Source of the DNA: SICV01 sp038045265
Lineage (GTDB): Archaea > Nanobdellota > Nanobdellia > Pacearchaeales > GW2011-AR1
Direction: 5' to 3'
NCBI GenBank assembly: GCA_038045265.1
Contig: JBBSYL010000002.1
Coordinates: 1 to 21,456, forward strand
DNA: 21,456 nt
Shown: positions 13,475 to 20,715 of the stretch, one piece after another
Position numbering within the stretch: position 1 is the first letter of the stretch
Layout: each line of letters opens with the position of its first letter
Translations under genes and position numbers: made by a program
The notes under the pieces: generated by a model
Databases searched by the model: none
Told to the model about the DNA's origin: nothing
Seen by the model: the letters and a program-made list of their open reading frames with translations, nothing else

Positions 13475-14438
13475 ATGGAATTGAACAGAGTACAAAGAAT
13501 GATGCTCGGAATAGCAGTAGGAGATGCTTTCGGTCTAGGCTATGAATTTGTCGGAAAAAGACAGGAATAAAAAACAAATTTAATTTTACAGGATATGCTA
13601 TAAATCTTTCTCAAGATTTCCCTCAAGTCGCAGGGCATTATTCTGATGATACACAAATGTCCATAGCTGTTGCAGAAGTCTTATTAGAGGCAAGTCTTCC
13701 AGTGCCCTATCTTTTCAGCAACGCGTTCACAGATGCTTTTAAGAGAGATCAAATAAATGGATATGCTAGGGGATTTCAAAGATTTTTAGAAGAAGTGGTA
13801 AAAGAAAAAAGTCCTGGACAGGTATTTTTAGATAGAATAAAACCAGATTCAGAAAGAAATGGGGCAGCAATGCGTTCAGTACCTATTGGAGTTTTATACA
13901 CTCCAGAATTAACGAAAAATGTTGCCATAATAAACGCCTCGCTAACTCACAAAACTCCGAAAGGCATTGCTTCCTCAATTGCTGTAGCTTTATTATCTCA
14001 TAATGCCTTATACTACAGAAGAACAGGTCTGGAAGAAAGAACAATAAAAAACTGGATTAGTCCAATTGATAAGGAATCTGCAGAGCACTATTTAGCAACT
14101 TCCAAACTAAGACAAGAAGACCTTGAATTATTATTCGGAAGAGATAAACAAGAATCTATAAGGGAGGGGTTCCGTGCGATGGAATGAGGACTGTCGGAGC
14201 AGTTATGTATCTTTTAAATAATTTCGGAGATAATCCTGCAGAACTATTAAAGCAGGCTATCCTCTTGGGTGGAGATACAGACAGCACAGCCTCAATTTCT
14301 TTAGGAATTGCAATGATAAATCATTCTCTTGACAAGTTGCCTGAATTCCTATTAAAGGACCTTGTCAACCATAAATTTGGAAGGGATTTCATAATAGATC
14401 TTGGAATACGGCTCTCAAAAAAATATAATATTGCATAA
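13475..14438 (+). pseudogene. ADP-ribosylglycohydrolase (DraG-like), broken by two frameshifts
   Basis: Three frames together make one DraG/ARH-family protein, a metal-dependent hydrolase that removes ADP-ribose from proteins or nucleic acids. Frame 1 (13475-13570): MLGIAVGDAFGLGYEFVGK. Frame 2 (about 13560-14187): GHYSDDTQMSIAVAEVLLEA with the SDDT metal motif. Frame 3 (14184-14438): ILLGGDTDSTASISLGIAMI with the second metal motif. Junction 1 would be repaired by one extra A in the run at 13555-13559; junction 2 by one extra base near 14184 (GAATGAGG). All catalytic motifs survive. Start ATG 13475 fits a TATA (TTTATA, about 13447-13452); ATG 13463 is an alternative. Either a recent pseudogene or base-calling errors. 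Confidence 0.88.
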
Positions 14439-14468
14439 AGTTAAAAGGCATTCTTTTTTAATAAGACA

Positions 14469-15404
14469 ATGAAACTAAAAACATTTAAGATAGGAAAACT
14501 AACAATCAAAAATCCCATTTTACTAGCGCCAATGGTAGACGTAACTGACTTGCCTTATAGATTAATATGCAAAAAGGCAGGAGCAGATATAGTTTACACA
14601 GAAATGTTATATGTGGATGCAATTATACATGAAAATAAAAAGACAAAAGAATTAATGACAACAGTAAAAGAAGAAAAACCAATAGGCATTCAAATAACTG
14701 GAAGTAACATAGACCACTTCAAGAAAGCAATTCCCTACCTAAAAAATTACGATTTCGTAGATTTAAATTGCGGATGTCCTAGCGAGAGAATAGTAGGTAA
14801 TGAGGCTGGCTCCTATCTTCTCAACAACCCAAAAAAGATTGCAGAAATTATAAAACTTCTTAAAAAAGAAAAATTAATTGTAACAGTAAAAATCCGTCTT
14901 GGATTTCACACTAATAATGTCTTGAATATTGCTGAGGAGATAGAAAAAGCAGGAGCAGACGCATTAACAATACATGCAAGACTTTCAATTCATAGCAATA
15001 AAATTCCAGCAGATTGGAAGGAAATAGAAAAAGTGAAAAAGATTCTTAAAATTCCTGTAATTGGAAATGGAGATATACATGATGGAAAATCAGCAGAAGA
15101 GATGTTAAAAATTACAGATGGTTGTATGATTGCCAGAGCAGCCATAGGAGACCCCGATATATTTTATAGAATCAAGCATTATATTAGAACTGGTGAAGAG
15201 ATTCCATTCTCATTTGATCGAAATATGGAATATCTTTCCCTCTATCTAAAATATTGCAAAAAATACAAATTCAACGACCTACACAGAATAAAGCATCTTT
15301 CATGTAAATTTATTAGAAATATAAAAAATGGCAGTAAATTGAGAAATGAGATTATGCAATGTAAATCTCTGGAAGACATTGAGAACATGATTGAGAAGTT
15401 ATAA
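14469..15404 (+). CDS. dus: tRNA-dihydrouridine synthase
   Basis: A 311-aa FMN-dependent enzyme that reduces uridines in the D-loop of tRNA. The TIM barrel opens with PILLAPMVDVTDLPYRLICK, followed by GIQITGSN (73-80), the catalytic cysteine in LNCGCPSERIVGNEAGSYLL (C103), a KIRLGF strand, IHARLSIHSNKIPADW, the phosphate-binding VIGNGDI and DGCMIARAAIGDPDIF. The C-terminal helical domain (about 230-311) is lysine-rich for tRNA binding. A TATA (GTTAAAAGG) about 27 nt before ATG 14469 makes it an independent leaderless gene. Normal length for the family. Confidence 0.96.
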   Translation: MKLKTFKIGKLTIKNPILLAPMVDVTDLPYRLICKKAGADIVYTEMLYVDAIIHENKKTKELMTTVKEEKPIGIQITGSNIDHFKKAIPYLKNYDFVDLNCGCPSERIVGNEAGSYLLNNPKKIAEIIKLLKKEKLIVTVKIRLGFHTNNVLNIAEEIEKAGADALTIHARLSIHSNKIPADWKEIEKVKKILKIPVIGNGDIHDGKSAEEMLKITDGCMIARAAIGDPDIFYRIKHYIRTGEEIPFSFDRNMEYLSLYLKYCKKYKFNDLHRIKHLSCKFIRNIKNGSKLRNEIMQCKSLEDIENMIEKL

Positions 15405-15416
15405 CGGTAATATTTA

Positions 15417-15449
15417 TATACCTCTATATACAATAGATATAGGGATATA
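15417..15449. promoter_or_regulatory. Inverted-repeat operator of the wHTH/RelE operon
   Basis: TATACCTCTATAT (15417-15429) and ATATAGGGATATA (15437-15449) are complementary at 11 of 13 positions with a 7-base spacer. They sit immediately downstream of a TATA-like ATATTTATATA and just before the antitoxin ATG at 15456, so a repressor bound here would block the transcription start. Confidence 0.55.
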
Positions 15450-15455
15450 CCTATT

Positions 15456-15746
15456 ATGGCTAACACAACACAAATAATAAAGAAAGAAAAAGCAGAATTT
15501 CTACATTCTCCTACTTTGAACACCATTCTCATGGTTGAGCAGATATTAAAAAATGTTGGAGAAGTAGTAAAGTTATCAGAACTTAAAAGAAGACTTCCAA
15601 AAAAAGTAATGCATCCAACACTAATACAAATTCTAAATTATCTTCAAATAAGCGGAAAAATAGTAATCGGCACAAAGGGAATTCTTTGGGTTTTCACAGA
15701 AAGAAAAGAACTTAACTCCCTCATAAATTCAGGAATTGAGTTATGA
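15456..15746 (+). CDS. Winged-helix protein, probable antitoxin
   Basis: 96 aa. Residues 20-85 form a winged helix: ILMVEQILKNVGEVVKLSEL, then RRLPKKVMHPTLIQILNYLQ as recognition helix region and SGKIVIGTKGILWVF as the wing. The start follows a 33-bp dyad. Its last codon overlaps the start of the RelE-like gene (ATGA), the classic antitoxin-first arrangement. Archaeal RelE toxins paired with a winged-helix rather than a RelB-type antitoxin are known, so the call rests mainly on context. Confidence 0.82.
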   Translation: MANTTQIIKKEKAEFLHSPTLNTILMVEQILKNVGEVVKLSELKRRLPKKVMHPTLIQILNYLQISGKIVIGTKGILWVFTERKELNSLINSGIEL

Positions 15747-16102
15747 ACAAACCAGTAAAGGCAATCTTAATTGGAGAAGCAAAAGAGGCTTACAAAAAGT
15801 TGATTGAAGTAACTGGATTGCAGATAAAACACGGAAAAGAGAACACCGAAGAAATGCAACTTCTAAAATCAATAAAACAAAAAACAGAATTCATAAAACA
15901 AAATCCTTTCTATGGGGATAACATAAAAAAGAATTTAATTCCGGAAGGTTATAATGTCAAAAACTTGTGGAGAGTTGAATTAATCAATTATTGGAGAATG
16001 CTTTACACAATTAAAGGAGACCAAATTGAAATTGTTTGTTTTATTCTTGACATTTTAAGCCATCCAGATTATGATAAAAAATTTGGATATAAAGGAAGAT
16101 AA
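15743..16102 (+). CDS. RelE/YoeB-family toxin
   Basis: 119 aa. A helical N-terminus (AKEAYKKLIEV) is followed by the RelE-fold core: KQNPFYGDNIKKNLIPEGY, NLWRVELINYWRMLYTIKG and the final strand IEIVCFILDILSHPDYDKKF with a conserved His/Tyr cluster at the C-terminus. In active members, Arg and Tyr residues of this core drive ribosome-dependent mRNA cleavage; here R in LWRVEL and in YWRMLY are candidates. It overlaps its antitoxin gene by 4 bp. Confidence 0.85.
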   Translation: MNKPVKAILIGEAKEAYKKLIEVTGLQIKHGKENTEEMQLLKSIKQKTEFIKQNPFYGDNIKKNLIPEGYNVKNLWRVELINYWRMLYTIKGDQIEIVCFILDILSHPDYDKKFGYKGR

Positions 16103-16166
16103 TTCTGCTTAAACTAAGGGGCTCTAAATCAACAATCTTTATTAATAGATATATTTAAGAAAATAA

Positions 16167-16334
16167 ATGAAATATAAAATTGCAGAAGTTTATACTTGGC
16201 TGTATAGGCAATTTTCAAATAAACCTCCTGAAAAAAGAAGAGGTGATAGCGATCCAAGAACACTTGATTTGGTCACAAGACTAAAGTTAGTAGAAGTATT
16301 AGAAAAAACTTCAAAATTTATAAGAAATCAATAA
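16167..16334 (+). CDS. Hypothetical protein, 55 aa
   Basis: ATG 16167 to TAA 16332-16334. It begins MKYKIAEVYTWLYRQFSNKP; the middle is charged and proline-containing (PEKRRGDSDPRT) and the end is an amphipathic helix (LDLVTRLKLVEVLEKTSKFI). No motif recognised. A TATA-like TTTATTAAT at about 16138-16146 is 25 nt before the ATG, the same leaderless layout as its neighbours, which supports a real gene. It ends 14 bases from the convergent helicase gene. Confidence 0.6.
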   Translation: MKYKIAEVYTWLYRQFSNKPPEKRRGDSDPRTLDLVTRLKLVEVLEKTSKFIRNQ

Positions 16335-16347
16335 AATCTATATAAAA

Positions 16348-17793
16348 CTAAAATCTTCTTCTGCTGAAAGAAGTTCTTTGTGTATTTTTACTGTATGCCC
16401 TTCTTCCTCCGCCCCTAGAACTTCCGCCGTGTCCAGAACCTCTTGAACTCCTTCCTTCTGACCTTCCTCTTCTATCTCCACTTTCTTCTCTTCTCCCCTC
16501 GCTGATCCTCCCTCTTCCTCCGCCGTATCCTCTACCTCCAGATCTTCCTCCTGCTCGGGGGAATCTTCCCGGCCTAAAATCTCTTCCACTACTTTCTGAT
16601 CTTCCTCTCCCATATTCTCTTCCTCCCCCATAACCTTCTCTACTTCCGCCCCTTCCTCCGCCACCACTAAATTGAACAAAAACTTTTTCTATTTGTGGCA
16701 ATTCAACCTTATCTATATTCAATTCAGGATTCTTTAATACCATTCTGAAATTTTCATAATCTCTTGCAGAAACTATGCTTATTGCAATTCCATCTTTCCC
16801 AGCTCTCGCAGTCCTTCCTATTCTATGAATATATTCCTTGCTATTCGCAGAAATATCGTAATTATATACATGGCTCACATTCTTAATGTCTAATCCTCTT
16901 GCTGCAACATCTGTACAGACTAAAACTCCGACTCTTTCTGACCTGAAATGCTCCATTACTTTATTTCTTCTTGCCTGAGACAATCCTCCATGAATTGCAA
17001 CCGCATCAATTCCGTGCTTTTCAAGCATATTTGCTATAAAGTCTGTATTTCTCTGAGTATTACAGAATACCATTATCAATCCAGGATGTTCACTTTTTAA
17101 TAAGTGCAACAACAAAGAAAATTTAATATCTTGCGGAACATCATAAAATACTTGCTTTAACTTGCTTGGGTCAACAAAACTTTCTAATGCTATTGACTCT
17201 GGATTTTTCATATACTTCTTTGCAATATGTTCTATATCTGAAGAAATAGTTGCAGAAAACAACATGGTCTGTCTATTCTTTGGACAAGCTTCAACAATCT
17301 TTACTACATCATCTATAAAACCCATATCCAACATTCTATCTGCTTCGTCCAATACTAGGGTCTTCACTTTTCCAAGATGCAATGTCTTTCTCTCCAAATG
17401 GTCAAGTATTCTTCCAGGAGTTCCAACAATTATGTCTGCATGCTTCAAATATCTTATCTGGGGTTCTATCCCTACTCCTCCGTAAACTGCACAAACTTCT
17501 ACTCCATTATATTTTGAGAATTTGTCTAAAGAAGAAGCAACCTGTTCAGCTAATTCTCTTGTAGGTGTAAGAATCAAAGCTTGGACGCCCACCCCATGTT
17601 TTACATGTTCTATTATGCTAGCTCCAAAAGCAAGTGTTTTTCCGCTTCCTGTAGCGCTTCCCCCTATAACATCTTTCCCAGCTAAAGCTAAAGGAATTGT
17701 TTTTTCCTGTATTTCTCTTGGCTTATCAAAGCCACTTTCCTTTAACGACCTTATCAGCTGTTCTGACAGGCCTAACTTCCTGAATTCTTCCAT
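16348..17793 (-). CDS. deaD: DEAD-box ATP-dependent RNA helicase with RGG-rich tail
   Basis: About 481 aa from ATG 17793. All helicase motifs are present: Q-motif region FDKPREIQ (22-29), Walker A SATGSGKT (46-53), PTREL (77-81), TPGR, DEAD (VLDEADRMLDMGF), SAT, the CTDVAARGLDI region and HRIGRTARAG. Residues 376-481 form a low-complexity tail rich in Gly, Arg and Ser (GGGGRGG, YGGGREYGRGR, GSGHGGSSRGGGRR), expected to bind RNA loosely. Such tails occur in cold-shock and ribosome-assembly helicases. I prefer ATG 17793 to the TTG at 17844, because MEEFRKLGLSEQLIRSLKE is the family's usual opening and the upstream codons coincide with a hairpin leader. Divergent from cysS. Confidence 0.95.
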   Translation of the reverse strand: MEEFRKLGLSEQLIRSLKESGFDKPREIQEKTIPLALAGKDVIGGSATGSGKTLAFGASIIEHVKHGVGVQALILTPTRELAEQVASSLDKFSKYNGVEVCAVYGGVGIEPQIRYLKHADIIVGTPGRILDHLERKTLHLGKVKTLVLDEADRMLDMGFIDDVVKIVEACPKNRQTMLFSATISSDIEHIAKKYMKNPESIALESFVDPSKLKQVFYDVPQDIKFSLLLHLLKSEHPGLIMVFCNTQRNTDFIANMLEKHGIDAVAIHGGLSQARRNKVMEHFRSERVGVLVCTDVAARGLDIKNVSHVYNYDISANSKEYIHRIGRTARAGKDGIAISIVSARDYENFRMVLKNPELNIDKVELPQIEKVFVQFSGGGGRGGSREGYGGGREYGRGRSESSGRDFRPGRFPRAGGRSGGRGYGGGRGRISEGRREESGDRRGRSEGRSSRGSGHGGSSRGGGRRAYSKNTQRTSFSRRRF

Positions 17794-17875
17794 GTAAATG
17801 TCTCGCAAACAAGAAATAGTCAAACTGCTATTTCTTATACACAATTATAATTGATTGAAAATGTGGCTATTTAAA
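17794..17875 (-). promoter_or_regulatory. Helicase promoter and hairpin 5' leader
   Basis: A TATA (TTTAAA, 17870-17875) predicts a start near 17846, giving a leader of about 50 nt, unlike the leaderless neighbours. Within it, 17809-17819 and 17828-17838 pair as an 11-bp stem (core AAGAAATAG/CTATTTCTT, one G-U) with an 8-nt loop. The hairpin ends 15 nt before the ATG. Confidence 0.6.
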
Positions 17876-17924
17876 TCTGCTTATTAATAGAAACCCTTAA
17901 AATCTTGCATTATCTAATTCCAAT

Positions 17925-19328
17925 ATGAAAAAAGAGCAAAATAAAATTTTCTTGTATAATACATTAACAAAAAAGGAAGAAACATTCAAACCAATAAAAA
18001 GCAATGAAGTAGGAATTTATTCATGTGGTCCTACAGTATATTGGTATCAACACATTGGCAATCTTAGAACATACATATTCTCAGACATTCTAAAAAGAAC
18101 TCTTATGCATGCGGGATACAAAATAAAACAAATAATAAACATAACAGATGTAGGACATTTAACAAGTGATGCAGATGAAGGAGAAGACAAAATGGAAAAA
18201 GCCGCAAAGAAAGAGCATAAATCTGCACAAGAGATAGCAAATCATTACTTTTCTGTTTTCCATGGGGACATGAAAAAATTAAACATATTAGAGCCAAGCA
18301 AATGGACAAAAGCAACTGAACACATAAAAGAACAAATTGAATTAATTAAAAAGTTAGAAAAGAAAGGTTATACATACAAAACAAGTGATGGAATTTATTT
18401 TAACACTAAAAAATTCAAGTCATATGGAAAATTAGCAAATCTTAACATAAATGAATTAAAGGCAGGAAAAAGAATTGATATGGGAGATAAAAAAAACAAA
18501 ACTGACTTTGCATTATGGAAATTCTCAAACGAAAGCGATAAAAGACAACAAGAATGGGCCTCTCCTTGGGGCGTAGGTTTTCCCGGATGGCATATAGAAT
18601 GTTCAGCCATGAGTATGAAATATCTTGGCAATCACTTTGATATTCATACAGGAGGGCAAGACCATATTCCAATCCATCATACAAATGAAATTGCTCAGTC
18701 AGAAGCAGTAACTAATAAAAAATTTGTAAATTACTGGCTCCATGGAGCCTTCCTTCTCTTCAATGGAGAAAAAGTATCAAAATCAACCGGAGGATTATAC
18801 ACAATAGACGAATTAGAAAAATTAGGATATAAACCGATGCATTATCGTTATCTCTGTCTACAAACACATTATAGAAAACCATTAAATTTTTCTCTTGAAG
18901 CATTAGATGCATCAAAAAATGCATATGAAAATTTAAAAAGAAAAATAGTGGAGTTAAGGAAAAATCATTTTCCAGGAGACAATTCTAAAGAAAAATATGA
19001 ATCTGAATTTCACAAAGCAGTTTATAATGATTTAAGCATTCCCACAGCATTGCAAGTATTTCACAATGCTTTGGATGATAAAGACTTCGATTCTAAAATA
19101 AAATTAAAATTATTAGAACATTTCGATTCAATTCTTGGTCTAGGAATAAAAGAGATGAAGGAAGAAAAAGTAAAGATTCCAAAATCTGTATTAGATTTAG
19201 CAAAAGAAAGAGAAAAATTAAGAAAAGACAAAATGTGGGTTGAAGCAGATATAATTAGGTCAAGAATTCAAGAGCTCGGCTTTTTAGTGCAAGACACCCT
19301 ATCTGGAAGCAAATTAGAAAAAAATTAG
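17925..19328 (+). CDS. cysS: Cysteinyl-tRNA synthetase
   Basis: A 467-aa class I aminoacyl-tRNA synthetase charging tRNA-Cys. HIGH-type motif HIGN (43-46) and KMSKS-type motif KVSKS (283-287) are present. The zinc that selects cysteine is held by C34, C226, H251 and E255, which line up with the four ligands of the E. coli enzyme. The C-terminal helical region (about 330-467) ends with the usual DKMWVEADIIRSRIQELGF segment. A TATA (CCTTAAAATC) 26 nt before ATG 17925 gives a leaderless unit. The TAG stop lies one base from the stop of the small minus-strand ORF at 19330. Confidence 0.97.
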   Translation: MKKEQNKIFLYNTLTKKEETFKPIKSNEVGIYSCGPTVYWYQHIGNLRTYIFSDILKRTLMHAGYKIKQIINITDVGHLTSDADEGEDKMEKAAKKEHKSAQEIANHYFSVFHGDMKKLNILEPSKWTKATEHIKEQIELIKKLEKKGYTYKTSDGIYFNTKKFKSYGKLANLNINELKAGKRIDMGDKKNKTDFALWKFSNESDKRQQEWASPWGVGFPGWHIECSAMSMKYLGNHFDIHTGGQDHIPIHHTNEIAQSEAVTNKKFVNYWLHGAFLLFNGEKVSKSTGGLYTIDELEKLGYKPMHYRYLCLQTHYRKPLNFSLEALDASKNAYENLKRKIVELRKNHFPGDNSKEKYESEFHKAVYNDLSIPTALQVFHNALDDKDFDSKIKLKLLEHFDSILGLGIKEMKEEKVKIPKSVLDLAKEREKLRKDKMWVEADIIRSRIQELGFLVQDTLSGSKLEKN

Positions 19329-19440
19329 TTACACGATCAAACCGAAATAAGCAGGTTTCACCTCTCGGTTCGCATAAAGCTTGTGCCCACCCTTCAGTAT
19401 CGTGTAACCTCCCTTCAATCTCTTTCCGGGATTAGAGATG
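19329..19440 (-). ncRNA. Candidate structured RNA, antisense-adjacent to the cysS 3' end
   Basis: Three nested or serial helices can form: GTTACACGAT (19329-19338) with ATCGTGTAAC (19400-19409), ten perfect pairs; inside it AACCGA (19341-19346) with TCGGTT (19366-19371) capped by AGGT/ACCT; and next to it ATCTCT (19419-19424) with AGAGAT (19435-19440). A minus-strand TATA (GGTATATAAAC, 19480-19490) and a T-run right after the 10-bp helix (complement of 19320-19325) bracket it. G+C is about 44% over 19330-19455, well above the surrounding sequence. No known RNA family is recognised; it is not a tRNA. The same bases encode the 41-codon ORF listed separately, and I cannot decide between them. 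Confidence 0.35.
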
Positions 19441-19455
19441 ATAAAATCAACCACC
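19330..19455 (-). CDS. Possible 41-aa basic protein (alternative to the RNA reading)
   Basis: GTG 19455 to TAA 19330-19332. It starts VVDFIISNPGKRLKGG and continues TILKGGHKLYANREVK, ending AYFGLIV. For: lysine/arginine-rich sensible composition, a TATA about 29 nt upstream, and a stop codon one base from the cysS stop, an abutment seen repeatedly in this window. Against: codons such as CTG, GCG, CGA and ACG are rare in the neighbouring genes, the start is GTG within GGGAGGTG, and the region folds well as RNA. Family unknown. Confidence 0.35.
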
Positions 19456-19527
19456 TCCCTTTTCTAAAGCATCAGAAGTTTATATACCCTTATAACCTTT
19501 TTAAAATAGTAAAAATACTAAAACAGT

Positions 19528-19674
19528 TTACTCTCCAAAATCATCTTCGTCTTCTTCTTCGTCGTCTTCGTCATCTAAATCATCTGAGTCGTCTGTGTCT
19601 AACTCCTCATCAAGGTCTTCTTCAAGATCTTCATCCTCTTCATCATCTTCCATCTCTTCTTTGTCTTTAAACAT
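19528..19674 (-). CDS. Extremely acidic 48-aa protein
   Basis: ATG 19674 to TAA 19528-19530. The sequence is MFKDKEEMEDDEEDEDLEED followed by more Asp/Glu runs and ends EDDFGE; about two thirds of residues are D or E, with only two lysines. It has its own TATA (TTTTAAA, about 19720-19726), a short leader and a near-perfect Shine-Dalgarno AGGAGGT seven bases before the ATG, both unusual among the mostly leaderless genes here. Such proteins may act as chaperones for basic proteins, as a subunit tail (RNA polymerase or ribosome associated), or as an RNA/DNA mimic; nothing in the sequence decides. The single terminal FGE suggests a short docking motif. Confidence 0.78.
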   Translation of the reverse strand: MFKDKEEMEDDEEDEDLEEDLDEELDTDDSDDLDDEDDEEEDEDDFGE

Positions 19675-19730
19675 CTTTGGACCTCCTTTCCGTTAATCAA
19701 ACCCACTATTAACTGCCTCTTTTAAATCTT
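19675..19730 (-). promoter_or_regulatory. TATA box and Shine-Dalgarno of the acidic protein
   Basis: TATA-like AGATTTAAAAG at 19719-19729 and AGGAGGT at 19681-19687 on the minus strand. The predicted start site near 19698 leaves a leader of about 24 nt holding the ribosome site. Confidence 0.55.
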
Positions 19731-19859
19731 ACTATAGTTGAGAATATTTAGTTAAGCGCCCAGACCAAACACGGAACATAGAGTCCAACACCTAAATTGA
19801 ACCCTTATGCATTTCCTATTGTTTCAAATACCTTGTAGATTATATAGTTTTCTATTGAA
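19731..19859. other. Unexplained patch between TrmB and acidic protein
   Basis: A core at about 19750-19792 is about half G+C in an AT-rich setting. On the minus strand a TATA (CTATATAAT, 19839-19847) precedes it. The only ORF is 19 codons (GTG 19791, VLDSMFRVWSGRLTKYSQL). It could be a small RNA gene with its own promoter. I found no clear long helix and no known RNA signature. Confidence 0.3.
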
Positions 19860-20606
19860 TCAATTTTTAGTTTTTAACCACATTTCATTGAAGTAATTTC
19901 TAAGATTATCTGCAAGAGATTGAGAATGTATTAATACTGAAAATATCTGTTCACCCCAAGATACAAGCAGAATTTTATCAGTTATTATATCTATATTGCC
20001 TGGAAGAGGTAAATCTGAAAATCTCATAGTTAGATACTTTGATTTCTTAGCAAACCATGAATTCTTATACTCTCTATTGCAAATTCCTCTGTTCTTAGTT
20101 TTGTTCACCAAATCAGTAATGCTATTATAAAATAAATTAGATTCTTCTCCATATTTATCATCATGAATGTAGAAGAATAATATCTCGTCCTTTTTTGATG
20201 AACTTTTGCACAATTTTTCATAAGCTGTTCTTAATCCTTTTTTACCTAAGAATACCTCTGCCTCTTGTTTTGATTTAATATCTTGTAATTTTTCTAACTC
20301 TGGAAGAACTTTTTTTAATGCTTCCTTCTCTTGAGATATTCTTTCTTGCTTCTTGTCAAGATAATCGATAAGATTAGAAGGGGGTGCTGCCTGAAAATGT
20401 CTTGTTTTATTCTTAATAATAAAACTTACAATTCCCTTTTCAGTTAATCTATTTAAGATATCATATATATTTGAATAAGAAACCTGAGATTTTTTTACAA
20501 TAGGACCAACAGTTGAACTTCCTAATTCTGTTAAAGCAATATATACCTTTGCCTCTCCTTCTGTTAAACCTATCTTCAATAAATCAAAAATCTCTTTGTT
20601 AACCAT
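19860..20606 (-). CDS. TrmB-family transcription regulator
   Basis: 248 aa. The N-terminal winged helix is the TrmB type: LLKIGLTEGEAKVYIALTEL (9-28), then SYSNIYDILNRLTEKGIVSF (43-62) and a wing. A coiled-coil linker follows (LDKKQERISQEKEALKKVLP, about 83-110). The C-terminal domain (115-248) resembles the phospholipase-D-like region of short TrmB regulators (EVFLGKKGLRTAYEKL, LPGNIDIITDKILLVSWGE) and lacks a sugar-binding extension. Leaderless from ATG 20606 (TATA at about 20627-20635). It is divergent from the 20716 gene with a palindrome between them, so it probably regulates itself and that operon. Confidence 0.9.
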   Translation of the reverse strand: MVNKEIFDLLKIGLTEGEAKVYIALTELGSSTVGPIVKKSQVSYSNIYDILNRLTEKGIVSFIIKNKTRHFQAAPPSNLIDYLDKKQERISQEKEALKKVLPELEKLQDIKSKQEAEVFLGKKGLRTAYEKLCKSSSKKDEILFFYIHDDKYGEESNLFYNSITDLVNKTKNRGICNREYKNSWFAKKSKYLTMRFSDLPLPGNIDIITDKILLVSWGEQIFSVLIHSQSLADNLRNYFNEMWLKTKN

Positions 20607-20646
20607 CAGCGATTATTGTAAAAGTAGTATATAATTCTTTCTATTA

Positions 20647-20668
20647 TACCTACTGTACAGGGGAGGTA
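20647..20668. promoter_or_regulatory. Palindromic operator candidate between TrmB and the 20716 operon
   Basis: Outer arms TACCT and AGGTA surround a perfect 8-base palindrome CTGTACAG (20653-20660), spaced by one base on the left and three on the right. It is flanked by the TrmB TATA on one side and a TATA-like AATATAAG (about 20672-20679) for the plus-strand gene on the other. Confidence 0.55.
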
Positions 20669-20715
20669 AATAATATAAGCCATATTTATTGGAAGATATT
20701 AAGGAGAAAAGAAAA

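Noticed and set aside
16338..16679. Glutamate-rich minus-strand ORF of 113 codons
   Set aside because: It is the other reading frame of the helicase RGG-tail coding sequence; GGA/AGA repeats read as GAA/GAG by shift.
17794..17844. N-terminal extension of the helicase from TTG 17844
   Set aside because: The extra residues do not resemble the family, the start is TTG, and the segment folds as a leader hairpin.
19329..19409. tRNA gene in the 10-bp stem region
   Set aside because: The closing stem is too long, and there is no GGTTCRANNCC T-arm or anticodon arm of proper size on either strand.
19383..19670. 95-codon plus-strand ORF rich in Leu/His/Arg
   Set aside because: Antisense shadow of the acidic protein (GAA/GAT runs read as CTT/CAT) and of the structured patch.
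19741..19805. 5S rRNA fragment suggested by an AACACGGAA-like string
   Set aside because: Only a short coincidental match; the order and flanking helices of 5S rRNA are absent.
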